In this document: one piece after another, positions 36,051-64,000 of the stretch
Layout of the letters: the number at the start of each line of letters is the position of its first letter
How positions within the stretch are numbered: the stretch's first letter is position 1
Assembly: GCA_963978895.1 (NCBI GenBank)
Contig: OZ022244.1
Span: 27,444,257-27,508,256, forward strand
DNA: 64,000 bases
DNA from: Erpobdella octoculata
Lineage: Eukaryota > Annelida > Clitellata > Hirudinida > Erpobdellidae
Direction of reading: 5' to 3'
The notes under the pieces: generated by a model
Seen by the model: only the letters and a program-made list of their open reading frames with translations
What the model was told of the DNA's origin: nothing
Database searches by the model: none
Translations under genes and position numbers: made by a program

Positions 36051-37359
36051 TTACGCTTTCTCGCTCCAGCCTGCTTTCTTTTTCCTGCTCGCTCTTTTCT
36101 CTCACAGTCGCTTTTCCGTTCCTCTATTAAATTTCAGAGCCTTCCCAATGTGGCTTAGATGGGCTGTAGCAGAATGCTGTGAACAGTGATCAAAGTTGAT
36201 CTGTTCTCTTGTTAATACTTTTTGTTGTTTGGTTTGCTCATTTAGTTACGTATGAACTTCCTCAATTTTAATTAGTATTCTTTAAAGTATTGGTTCCACT
36301 TTGCAAGTGTGATCTTCTGAAAAGGATTATTTTGATTGACTAAAGCCGATAGCTTACACTGAAAAAAAATGAGTTTATTAGTTAATGCTGCAATAATGTT
36401 AAAAAAAACAGCTCGACATGTTATTTTTATTTTAAATACTCATAAGATTATAAATGCTTACAATAAATTTATCAGACACTGTTCAACAGCTGCTTTTCGA
36501 AAAATCACTAGTCTTACTTTTTTAATTGTTCTAAGTTTTTAAGTGTCTTGTCTACAGAAAGTATATAACGCTACATGTGGCATGTTAATAAATGTTGACC
36601 CGTGGAATTGAAAAACGTGATATAAAACACAGATTGAAATAAAACATGAAGTAATAATAATATTAAAAACCTTTTTGATATGTCAAAATGTCAAAGCAAT
36701 TGACCCAGAATTTTCGGAGGTCATTGATTTGGAACAATCGAAGAGTAACACTTTTATTTAGCACATGATGCAATTATAAATTGAACAAAACAGCAGCAGA
36801 TTGACAGGCTTGCTTGAGAACTTTTTTCATGATTTTGTTGAAACACAAAAATACTGCACTTGCTTTCATTTCTTTCAAATTTCATGCACCTCATATATCA
36901 GTGAAACTTTTACCTACTATTATCACCTGAAATTTAAAAAACCCTAAAAAAAGCAAAGCTATCTGTATTTAAAAAAAATAACTTTTTGGAAATCTAAATA
37001 TCAAATTATAAACCGCATAAAAAAAGAAAGCCCGATGAAATCAAAACAAAGGTACCCGGCACCACTAAGCAATACAAAAAATTAATTTAATATTTATATT
37101 TAAAACTGATAAAAAAAATTATTAAATTTTTTTGTATAATTTAACAATAAATTAATTTATTTTGGAGAAAACAAAATTTACTTCTCCCTACAACCGCTTG
37201 ACTGAAACGTTTTTTGTCCATAAAATACCAACAGATTAACAATTTTTTTTTAAATTGACAAACCACCGCTTGATTAAGTTACATAAGTGTACCAAATTTC
37301 AATGCAATCTGTTTGGCCATTTACATTTAATCCTTGGATATACATACATATATACATTC

Positions 37360-37360
<1 letters not shown>
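36051..37360. other. AT-rich interval between the LINE and aconitase copy 2
   Basis: No coding exon recognised. The left edge has TTTCTCGCTCC/CTGCTCGCTC low complexity. Near 37295-37365 there is another short-element tail (CCAAATTTCAATGCAATCTG, then CATTCATTTTTATATA) that leads into a TA tract. Confidence 0.45.
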
Positions 37361-37401
<41 letters not shown>

Positions 37402-37430
37402 CAACATACAAACAAAAAACCATTTAAACA

Positions 37431-37567
<137 letters not shown>

Positions 37568-37640
37568 GAGACAACAGACAAACAAATAACCATTTACACA
37601 GACAAGAAATTTGATTGAAGAAGTCAACCAAGCTTTCTTA

Positions 37641-37646
37641 TTTATT
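37641..37646 (-). terminator. Polyadenylation signal of aconitase copy 2
   Basis: AATAAA on the minus strand, about 115 bp after the stop codon, at the same position as in copy 1. Confidence 0.6.
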
Positions 37647-37761
37647 GAGACATCATGAAAGCAACCGACCAATTATTCAAATACTAAGTTCAGCAGCCAA
37701 CCAGGTTCGACATCAATGAAACCGAGAACCAGTTGTCAGCTTCGAAAGTGCAACGCCCCGT

Positions 37762-55776
<18,015 letters not shown>

Positions 55777-56149
55777 ATCGTTCTGCTACAGTAGCCAAAT
55801 TCTAAATTCACAAGCCACGGATAAAAAAAATCATGCAACACCAGACCTCGATAACAATATTTACAATAATTCGTGTTCGAGAAAACTAAAAGTGAATCTC
55901 AACCTACAACTCAGAGTAAAAGTAAATTTATTTGACATAATTTAATTTTTTTATTATGGACAGTTATAACATTATTTTATTAGTTTAAAAAAAATTAAAA
56001 CAAAAAACTTAAAAAGGGGTCACAGATACAGAGGCGACGATTGGGGAGCCCTCCAAGATTTTGTTCACCAAAAAAATATCTTTATAAGTTCACTCATGCT
56101 TGAGTATTTAAATTAGTTGATAAACGTAGTAATTTTCATACATTTTGAA

Positions 56150-56455
56150 TTATTAGTATTTAGTTTGTACTCTAAAAATAATGATATACATTTCACCATT
56201 TTTTGAAAATTTGGTTTCCAGGACTTCAAATATGGGGTGGAAAATAGGGTTACTTGGTTTTTAAAGTAACTGCTACTCAAAAACTGTAAATGCTACAAAA
56301 GTAAAATTAGTATTTAGTTTCTACTCTAAAAATAATGATATACGTGTTTCATCATTTTTTGAAAATTTGGTTTCCAGGACCTTGAATGTGAAGTGGAAAA
56401 ACGGTTATTTGATTTTAAAATAACTTAAAAACTGTAAGTGCTACAGATGTGAAAA
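56150..56455. repeat. Two-unit direct repeat of about 157 bp
   Basis: TTAGTATTTAGTTTNTACTC followed by AAATTTGGTTTCCAGGAC occurs twice (starting about 56150 and 56307), with about 15-20% divergence by eye. Confidence 0.85.
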
Positions 56456-56520
56456 TTAATATTTTGAGGTTTTGTGCCGGTTAAAAGTAGATGAGTTCAG
56501 TTTATCACCGGACGGACGGG

Positions 56521-57404
56521 CCGCGAATATACAAGCAGCCTCGGAAACTTCCACTTGCATATTAATTAGTGTGCTATATATAGAACAGAACTGGCTATGT
56601 TAATTCTGCACTAGTCGTCAATGGAAATGCCAATCACGTGCTTAGTGTATTTTTGAAATGTTTACACTGCGCTCAACTGCTCTGCACTAAATTTTTTCTC
56701 CGAAACACTTGTCATTAAAGTTAAAGTTCACTAAAACTTGGGTTTTCAAATTTTGCAGACGACTCAAAACTATGTTCGAGGGTCCCCAACAAAGAAGCCA
56801 AAGTATGGCTAAGAAATGAGTTATCTTGAACTTCTACTCTAATGGTTTACTGTTACTGTTTAAGCCACTAAGCTGACAGCCAAGCTACTGAAAAATCTCT
56901 GCTTAAGGGTTACTTTCAACTTTATTTTGTAGTGGTTGTCACACTGAACCACTTTAAACCATGTTATGTTAAATTTCATTCTGTAGCTACTCTATCTAAA
57001 CCACTTGAAATCTTGTTATGCTATATTCTTGTTTTAAGCTAAACACATCTATAACCTGTTTAACACAGTAATAGTTATTTAAAGTTTTACTTTGAAATGA
57101 ATCGATTTAGAAATGTTCCTAATTTCAAAGAAATTCTGAAGACATAGACAATGAAGCACTGCTTTATATTTCCTTGTCATAATTTTCAAAATGAAGATAG
57201 AAACAATATAACATTTATAAAACAACTTATACCACTCTCCTAAATACTTGATATGTAAACATGACAAATATGAGAAACTTTTAAATGACTATAAAATGTG
57301 GAAGCGTTCACGACTTAAATTAGGTGAAGCTTTCACTCAGTCTATATATAGCACACTAATTAATATGCAAGTGGAAGTTTCCGAGGCGGCTTGTATATTC
57401 GCGG
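56521..57404. mobile_element. Foldback element with 62-bp inverted repeats
   Basis: Left arm 56521-56582 (CCGCGAATATACAAGC..), right arm 57343-57404, reverse complements with one mismatch. Both arms end in TATATATAGA-like sequence inside and a G/C-rich GACGGGCC outside. The interior has no coding sequence. Further GGGCCGGGCC stretches lie to the right, up to about 57620. Confidence 0.8.
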
Positions 57405-57639
57405 ACGGGCCAAGCCGTTATTTTAGGGTCTTCATACAGCCCTGCCCAAACCTTAAATCAAGGTGGGACGGGCCGAGATTTTTAACCAAGTTTTTCATCA
57501 AGTATATAGAACTTCTAGGCCTGTAAAAACGGGCCGGGCCCATATTAGACGGACCGTGCCGGGCCAGGAATATCGGTTTTTGAAACGGGCTGGGCCAAGT
57601 TGTCGACGGGCCGAGCCGAGACCTAAAAAATTGATCCGT

Positions 57640-59578
57640 GCTCTATGATACTCTTCTATGTATGCACGGTTCAATTTCTCTAATTTCATGCGAGCGAAGC
57701 CGCTACGGGCACTGCTAGTATATATATATGGAATTGACAGAAAATATACAAAATAAGATAAAAATTTTAAATAAAACAATTATATGTGAGTGTATCGCAT
57801 AGGAATAGTAATGGATTTTTTGACAATGTTTAAAATGGCGTTATCGTTAGACTTCTAGGCCACAAAAAAGGATCCTTACAGAGCCAGCCATTTATAGGTG
57901 CCTATATATTTATTTTATAGTCCTTTATACGTTGTATTATAAGACTGAAATAGCAGTACTTATGCAGGAAATACCGAAGTATTGAAATTAGACTTCTGCA
58001 CAACAGGGCTGGTGAAATTAGCCACTTACTTGCAATTTTGAAAATGATTTTAAAATAGTAAAAAAACTTTAGCTGCCAACAATATCTTATGCACGATAAC
58101 CACAGTAATAAGTTAATTTTATTTTAATATTTCAAGCAGTCCAGAAATTAATTTACTTTGTTTTTCGAAAAGCCGGAAAACCTTTCTTGTAACAAAGAAA
58201 TCTTCGAAGTTTATTAAATTTACTTATATTTTATTTAAAATACTTATTAGTATCTTTTGTGCAACTTAACGACGCAACGTCTACTCGTCTAATCCGCGCC
58301 ACGTCATTTTATTTGAGGATGGAGGAAGGTTCTTGCTCAGCTCTTCGACGATTTGAAGCAAGAAAAGCAGAATGAATTAAGCGGTTTGTAGTTAGATACA
58401 TTCAATTTATTGTATATGAATTCTATTTAATAAATTATTGAACGTGAATTCGGTTGATATTAAATTTTAAAGATGTTTGAGAGACGAGACAAGCTCAACG
58501 CTTCGACGATTTGAAGCAAGAATTTCTTGAAAGACAAGATGAATTCAGCGTTTTTGATTTAATTATTAAAATTTTTAATTTAATTATTGATTGAAATTAT
58601 AAAACGTTTGCGTTAGGTAAGTGCCTGGAGGAGCACAGGGAATTTCGATTTAATGTGCTCTGAGTGCTTCGATGGCTGTCGACAGTTGAGCGGTTGACTT
58701 TAACTACTTTAAAGATTAGTGAACTATTAGTTAATGTCAATTCAACGTCTAGTTATTTTAACTAATTGAGTAACTAGGCTCTGGTTCAACTCTCAGGCGC
58801 CTCGCAAGATTACATGCCGCCAGAACTGACGTTTTCTGCAGGGCATTTGAGCGCTTTCGTTGTTTCGGCAGAGTTATCAGAACGTGGAGGTGTTAGGTGT
58901 TTTGGTTACACCTTCTGCCGTTAAAAATCCACATAGTTCCACGACGACTCTGTCCCATGGCGAGTATGAGCCGCCATTGCCAAAGCTCAAAACCAATTGC
59001 TGCCAGTCACCGTCAAGGGCGGAACGGGGGGCATCGTCGCGAATCATTATGAAACACGAAAGCGCTATACAAATAGTCACATTTGATGATAAAGCAAAAG
59101 TTTTATTAAAATAGAAATATACTTTGAACTTTTCACAAATTATTTTACGAATAAGAATAACTTACCAGATTGTTTAGTATATTTTTACCAGCATCTAACA
59201 GTGCAGTTTGTCCAGACATCAACATGAAAGAATGCCGGCGATGTTAATCTAATGAGTGACTTTATGGATAGAAAACTTTTTAATTCTTAAGGTTTGACTT
59301 TTGATCACAACAAAATGCTGACCGTTTCGGGTTATTGATTGATCTAATTTCTGATATTGAAAAGTTTTTTCTTTCAGGGCTTGAACTATACTGATGAGCA
59401 ATCAGGTCATATGAACAAACGAAAACAAACAGTCAGATGGGAACGTCAAAGATTTTTTTTAATGATTTAACTTAAATTCAGTTTAACTATTGTCACGTCG
59501 TCTTCATTACCGTTTGTCACTATTATTTTAATTATTTTTTAGTTTTATTTCGCTGCCGAAGTGCTTATAAACAACTGT
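57640..59578. other. Interval with no supported gene
   Basis: A GCGAAGCCGCTACGGGCAC then TGCTAGTATATATAT motif at about 57692-57728 looks like a transposon end. A short direct repeat (TTCGACGATTTGAAGCAAGA) occurs at about 58342 and 58501. A plus-strand ORF (58860-59114) and an overlapping minus-strand ORF show no recognisable family. Confidence 0.4.
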
Positions 59579-60022
59579 TTTAGAAACCCTTTCAAATTAA
59601 ACTTAAATCTAACCAAACTTTAGAAACCCATTCAAATTGAACTTAAATCTAACCAAACTTTAGAAACCCATTCAAATTGAACTTAAATCTAAACAAACTT
59701 TAGAAACCCATTCAAATTAAACTTAAATCTAACCAAACTTTAAAAACCCATTCAAGTTAAACTTATATCTAACCAAACTTTAGAAACCCATTCAAATTGA
59801 ACTTATATCTAACCAAACTTTAGAAACCCTTTCAAATTGAACTTATATCTAACCAAACTTTAGAAACCCATTCAAATTGAATTTAAATCTAACCAAACTT
59901 TAGAAACCCATTCAAATTAAACTTAAATCTAACCAAACTTTAGAAACCCTCTCAAATTAAACTTAAGTCTAACCAAACTTTAGACACCTTTTCAAATTAA
60001 ACTTAAATCTAACCAAACTTTT
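59579..60022. repeat. 40-bp minisatellite, about 11 units
   Basis: Unit TAGAAACCCATTCAAATTGA then ACTTAAATCTAACCAAACTT, exact 40-bp period with scattered substitutions. There are no spacers, so it is not CRISPR-like. Confidence 0.95.
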
Positions 60023-60680
60023 TAATATGCGTTTCGGGGACATGTTTTGAACTCAACCCCTAAAACTTGAAACCTCTGCCTCTTCCAAAGTCCTACCTGC
60101 ACCTAAACGTGGTGGAACAGTGGACATGGGGAAAAAATTCCTCAATCCTCTGGCCAACGCAGGAGGTTGAAAGAAATGATATATTTTAAATCTGCATCAC
60201 CATTTAAGAATTGCAATAGTCAATTCGAGACAAGAGAAGAGACTGGAAGTTGTAGAGAAGGTTCATCAAGCAGTGGAAGAAGTTGTTTAATGCGTCGTAT
60301 AAGTAGCCAGATTTAGTAACTTTACTTTTGAAATACATTTACAAAAATTTATTTCGAAGCCATTGACTCGGTGGTCTCTGAATTAGAACGCCACTTTGAT
60401 CAAAATAGATACAGTGGAGTGGCGATCTTGGAAGAACTTCTTCTAAACTCACTAGATTCAGTAGAAGCCGAGATCTCACATGGCCGCCCTGATTGTGAAG
60501 CGTGCCCTAAAGTGTATACAGAATTTGACAGACGTTGTCTAAAATTACAGCTGCGCATGGGAAGCGGAATAGATCCGAAGCTCTTCACAACTGCCGGAGC
60601 TTACAAAGCGCAGAAAAGCTACCAGAACAAACTCGAAGACTTTTGGTGAAGTTGATCGTCATTTAAAGATTCTATTGGTA

Positions 60681-61305
60681 ACTAGAGATAGCCCGTCAAA
60701 ATTGTCAAATTTTTTAAAATCCCATTATAAATTATTTTGCGATTGCAACCTTTTTACCAATGCTTTTATTAACTCGTCGTCTCTGTTTCTCTGTCTGTCT
60801 GTTTCTCTGTCTGTTTCAAATCTTGCAATCAATTTTTGAATCACTTCCTGATGATAGATTTTTTTCAAATTTTGCATACATGCTCAAAATAGAAGACAAT
60901 GCAATATTCAATTATTAGTTTTACAATAAGTCAATTAATTTATTTAATTTTAATTAATTTCGATATTTCGATATAATTAAGATATTTCGACTTTAATATA
61001 AAATAAAAGAGTAATATAAGAAAAAATTGATTGCAAAATTTGTGTTTTAATTACATATAAGAGCATTGGTTTTAAAAATTCGTTTTTAATTTACTTGTTT
61101 GATTTTTAGGACTGACATTGAACAATTGCGTAATAACTTTTAAGTTTGCCCTATCTATTTTATATAAACTCCTCCGAAACGGCTGAATCGATTTTTATAA
61201 AATTGTACGTGTACCTATCCTCAGACCTTCCAAACGTACACAACAAATTTCATTAAAATCGGTTTGGCCGTCACGAGCTTTTTTATATATATATAGATCA
61301 ACCTC
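60681..61305 (+). mobile_element. ACTAGAGATAGCCCG-type short interspersed element
   Basis: Head ACTAGAGATAGCCCGTCAAA at 60681. Tail AACAAATTTCATTAAAATCG, then GGCCGTCACGAGC and a TA tract ending at about 61297. It interrupts the hAT coding sequence. Truncated heads of the same family lie at 63641 and 63703. Confidence 0.7.
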
Positions 61306-61570
61306 AGAAAGAAGTTTTTCTACTTTGCGTCACTTAAAAAAAGAATGAGATGTGGTAAAACCGTTTGTATAATTGCCATAGGCGTAGGGAAGTTTGATGC
61401 GGTGGGGGGGGAGCCGGCTTCTGTCCGAAAAAATACAAGTAATTTGCAATCATGACATGATCATTTCTTTGTGGCTTGTATTATTAATTTCACATTTTAA
61501 AAGCCAAAATTGCACATTTATTATAACAAGCTTAGCAAATTTTTATTAATATTGTAAAGAAGCAAAGGAA

Positions 61571-61774
61571 TTATAAAATTTTGATTTGAAAAAATTTCTT
61601 TTTTTGCTTGCCAAAAGTGTCTATTATTTGGTTCATCTGTAGATGAAGTACCGAATTTGTAGCAACACGTTCAATGTTCATTATTGCAAGATTATTGAGT
61701 TTCTCTTGCCCCATGGTACTACGCAAGTAGGTTTTCATCCTCCGAGTCCACTGAAAGATTGTTCTGCAGAACAT
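61571..61774 (-). pseudogene. hAT dimerisation-domain remnant of element 8
   Basis: TRRMKTYLRSTMGQEKLNNL then AIMNIERV: the end of a ZMYM1-type hAT transposase. Upstream pieces of the same protein are broken. Confidence 0.8.
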
Positions 61775-62104
61775 GAAGTTGCGGGAATTACAGCAAGTAT
61801 GTTTACTACCTTCCAGAACACTGGAAGAACACTATTCAGGTCATAACGCCACATAGTTTGGACAAGATATGCAGCAGACTCAAATTTCTTGAACTCTTTC
61901 TCAAGCGTTATAACAGAGCTGGATTCCTCTATAAACTTTAAAATTATTTTTTCACTTTTAAGAAGATCAACGTCAAAGCCGTAGTGTTCAGAAACAATTT
62001 TATAGCTAATTTGTTCTGGATATGTTTTGAGAACAACATCTCCCAGTGCGCAGAGAACATCTTATTCATTTTTTTCGAATCGTGATTTCAGTTCAGTAGC
62101 CACA

Positions 62105-62719
62105 CAGGGACGTAAATTCAGCATTTTCCAGGGGAGGCAAAATTTTCCCGCCATTATATAGCTTACTGACAGAGTTACCCGGTGTTGCCCGGCTTTTTGT
62201 TTAGTTTTTTCCTCTTTCTTGCCAATGAAACAACAAATAAATAACAGATTTCTTAAAAAAAATTTCAAAATTTTTCATCAGTGAAGTCTACCTGCATGCC
62301 AAATGTTGCTCCTGCGGCTTGGATGTGATAAGCGAACGCTCTCACACACACACACATAACCTTTTTTATCTATATAAATACGTAGGTACAAACAAAGAGG
62401 GATGGAAAGATGCACCCTCTACCAAAGTATCAATTGATTTTTTGTGGGTATAATATCTGGTTTACACCCGCAAAAAAAAAAAAGAATTCCAATACGCATT
62501 GAATCATCACAAGATTAAGTAAAGTTAAAGTTAACAATTTATATAATAAACTCTGGAAATCAAGGGGGCAAAAGAATCCAATACCCATTGAATCATCGCT
62601 AGGCTAAGTAAAGTTGAAATTTAAAAAAATATATAGTAAACTCTAGGTAAAAATTTTTATATTTTGAAAATCTGGAGGGGGCAAATGCCACTCTTGCGCC
62701 CTCGCAATTTACGTCCCTG
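62105..62719. mobile_element. hAT-like element 9 nested in element 8
   Basis: Perfect 14-bp inverted ends CAGGGACGTAAATT. Flanking TAGCCACA and TAGTAACC match at only 5 of 8 bases, so the duplication is decayed or absent. It contains a short copy (about 62160-62395) with head GAGTTACCCGGTGTTGCCC. Confidence 0.7.
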
Positions 62720-63404
62720 TAGTAACCATATCCAAACTTGAAAAATAAGCCGGACACGGGAATAGTCTTGCTCAGAGTGAAAATGTTCATCACCACCACT
62801 TCTTTCGCCCACCAGTGCCTATAGTCGCCAATCGCTGAGATGGCGTCTTTGTCCGTGGTTGTGCTTCCTTAAAAAGTTAAATAACTGTTTGAAATGCATT
62901 CTTTAATTTCATTGCTGACAATGTAACTGCGCTTCCATAAATCATTAAAAGATTTGTCATTTCTGCAGTCAAGCAAAGTTTTTATTGTAAGTTCGCCGGT
63001 TTAAAGATAAAAAATTAAAGATAAAGATTCCGATGATATTATAGTGGTGTTATACCGACGAATCGATTTCAAGACCACTACGACGCAGGCAGCCGTATTC
63101 AGCGCCTCAATGGGGGGAGGCATATGCCCCTCCTTGCCCCCCGTCTCCTACGCTTATGATAATTGCGTGCTGTTGCATGTGCACCAGGAAACGATTGACC
63201 CAGTCGATTTGGGCTTATTTTGCCGCCAGTCTGTTTGTCTGAATATCGGCATGACATTTTGGCAACTTTTAGTATCGTATATTTATGTACAAATGTGATT
63301 CAAATAAACGTTGATGAGTGATTTTTGAAGAAATGCACATTTATTAATACAAGCAATTTACAAACTTTAATATTTTAGATTACAAAATAAAAAAGTTCGT
63401 TCTA

Positions 63405-63562
63405 GAAATTTGTCTCCCCACTTGTCAAAACGATGCGACAAGCCTGAATAAGTCGTCTAATATCTGGTCCAACGAAAACACCTTTTTCAACTTAGCCTCC
63501 GAGAGGCATGGAAACTTTGATATTAAGTATTTGAAGCAATTTCCATTTCTTGGAAGTGACTT
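63405..63562 (-). pseudogene. Fragment of a widespread transposon-associated ORF
   Basis: Minus strand: NCFKYLISKFPCLSEAKLKK, then with a one-base shift KGVFVGPDIRRLIQA. The CFKYL..KFP.LSEAK..GVFVGP.IR..I pattern is familiar from repeated, apparently transposon-linked proteins in many arthropod and invertebrate genomes. I cannot name the family. Confidence 0.45.
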
Positions 63563-63640
63563 TATTTAGAAAATAATGATAGTTATAGTGTTTATACATT
63601 TAAAAACAGTAATCAAAATAAAATTGTACCTATTTATTTA

Positions 63641-63790
63641 CTAGAGATTGCCCGCCAAAAATTACGGATTGTTTCAAATTTCATTATATATTATAGTAAG
63701 AAATAGCCCGTCAAAAATGACGGATTTTTTTCAAATCTCATTATATAATACTTTCGATTGCAGCGCCACTTCTTTTGATTTTTAGGACTG
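63641..63790 (+). mobile_element. Two tandem truncated heads of the ACTAGAGATAGCCCG family
   Basis: CTAGAGATTGCCCGCCAAAA at 63642 and AGAAATAGCCCGTCAAAAAT at 63700, each followed by ATTTCATTATATA-like sequence. The remaining 63791-64000 is AT-rich without recognisable features. Confidence 0.6.
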
Positions 63791-64000
63791 AGAGTGTATA
63801 TATCAAGGATGTCTTGATATAACTACTGGATCATGGACGTCTATATAATAGCAACTGGACAATGAGCCAAATCATTTTGAGCTGTTGTGTTGTACCCAGT
63901 TGGTCCCATATCTATTTAGCTGTTCGTATTCGAGTTGTTCGGTCTGCGTTTGGATTTATAGTTATAAAGCCTGTACTGGTTACTTTTAACATTGAAAATG

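Larger units (their letters stand above)
61377..63158 (-). mobile_element. hAT element 8, perfect target duplication ATAATTGC
   Basis: ATAATTGC lies at 61369-61376 and 63159-63166. Ends are CATAGGCGTAGGGA and, in reverse, CATAAGCGTAGGAG, with poly-G just inside both. It carries a minus-strand dimerisation-domain remnant and nested element 9, and it is inserted in another hAT transposase. Confidence 0.88.
60371..63300 (+). pseudogene. hAT transposase C-terminal region, interrupted twice
   Basis: 60371-60649 reads HFDQNRYSGVAILEELLLNS, EFDRRCLKLQLRMGSGID, LEDFW, then VDRHLKILLV up to 60680. After the element at 60681-61305 the frame continues TSERSFSTLRHLKKRM. After hAT element 8 it ends VLLHVHQETIDPVDLGLFC (to about 63300). 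ERSFS..LR and the LLHVH motif are the hAT dimerisation domain. A stop lies after the first piece. The three parts make sense only when both insertions are subtracted. Confidence 0.78.

Noticed and set aside
58860..59114. ORF FRQSYQNVEVLGVLV.. and its minus-strand partner
   Set aside because: No recognisable domain, no splice context and no matching neighbour exon; cannot be supported as coding.
59579..60022. Regular 40-bp periodic repeat considered as CRISPR
   Set aside because: Units are contiguous with no unique spacers, and the genome is eukaryotic.

Overview
The window is animal nuclear DNA: AT-rich, with GT-AG introns, long microsatellites and many nested transposons. A spiralian invertebrate (mollusc, annelid or brachiopod) is my best guess from the texture, but nothing here fixes the species. 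Three host genes can be supported. (1) The 3' part of a plus-strand gene (1-7068) for a probable secreted or ectodomain protein. It has two copies of a Cys-rich domain I do not recognise, one Ig domain split over two exons, and two EGF domains before the stop. (2) and (3) Two tandem minus-strand copies of mitochondrial aconitase, each reconstructed as 22 exons. Copy 1 spans 9025-25189 (783 codons) and copy 2 spans 37762-55776 (784 codons). All 22 exons have matching phases, and 21 of 22 have identical lengths. The duplicated segment is about 8815-25433 and 37557-56027, and intron sequence aligns between the copies. Copy 1 keeps every active-site residue I could check. Copy 2 is open throughout but has lost an iron-sulfur ligand cysteine and three other catalytic or binding residues, so it looks like a pseudoenzyme in the making or a protein with a new job. 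Layout: 1-7068 Ig/Cys-rich/EGF gene, with AG, TTTA/TTTG/ATGG, CT and GAT-type repeats in its introns; 7069-8900 convergent intergenic DNA; 9025-25189 aconitase copy 1, holding a near-complete LINE (11.8-16.9 kb) and an L2-like remnant (18.4-19.9 kb); 25.5-36.05 kb a decayed LINE broken up by hAT elements, several nested in one another and marked by 8-bp target duplications; 37762-55776 aconitase copy 2, whose introns hold a hAT element, a 5'-truncated LINE with a piggyBac element inside it, two acidic unrecognised ORFs, a Penelope-like fragment with a hammerhead ribozyme fold, and other inverted-repeat elements; 56-64 kb repeats and another hAT nest. The host genes do not form a pathway; the two aconitases are paralogs. 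Because insertions in one copy can be compared with the empty site in the other, the duplication dates many of the transposons relative to it. All exon joins are my manual reconstruction from reading frame, splice dinucleotides and protein family knowledge.
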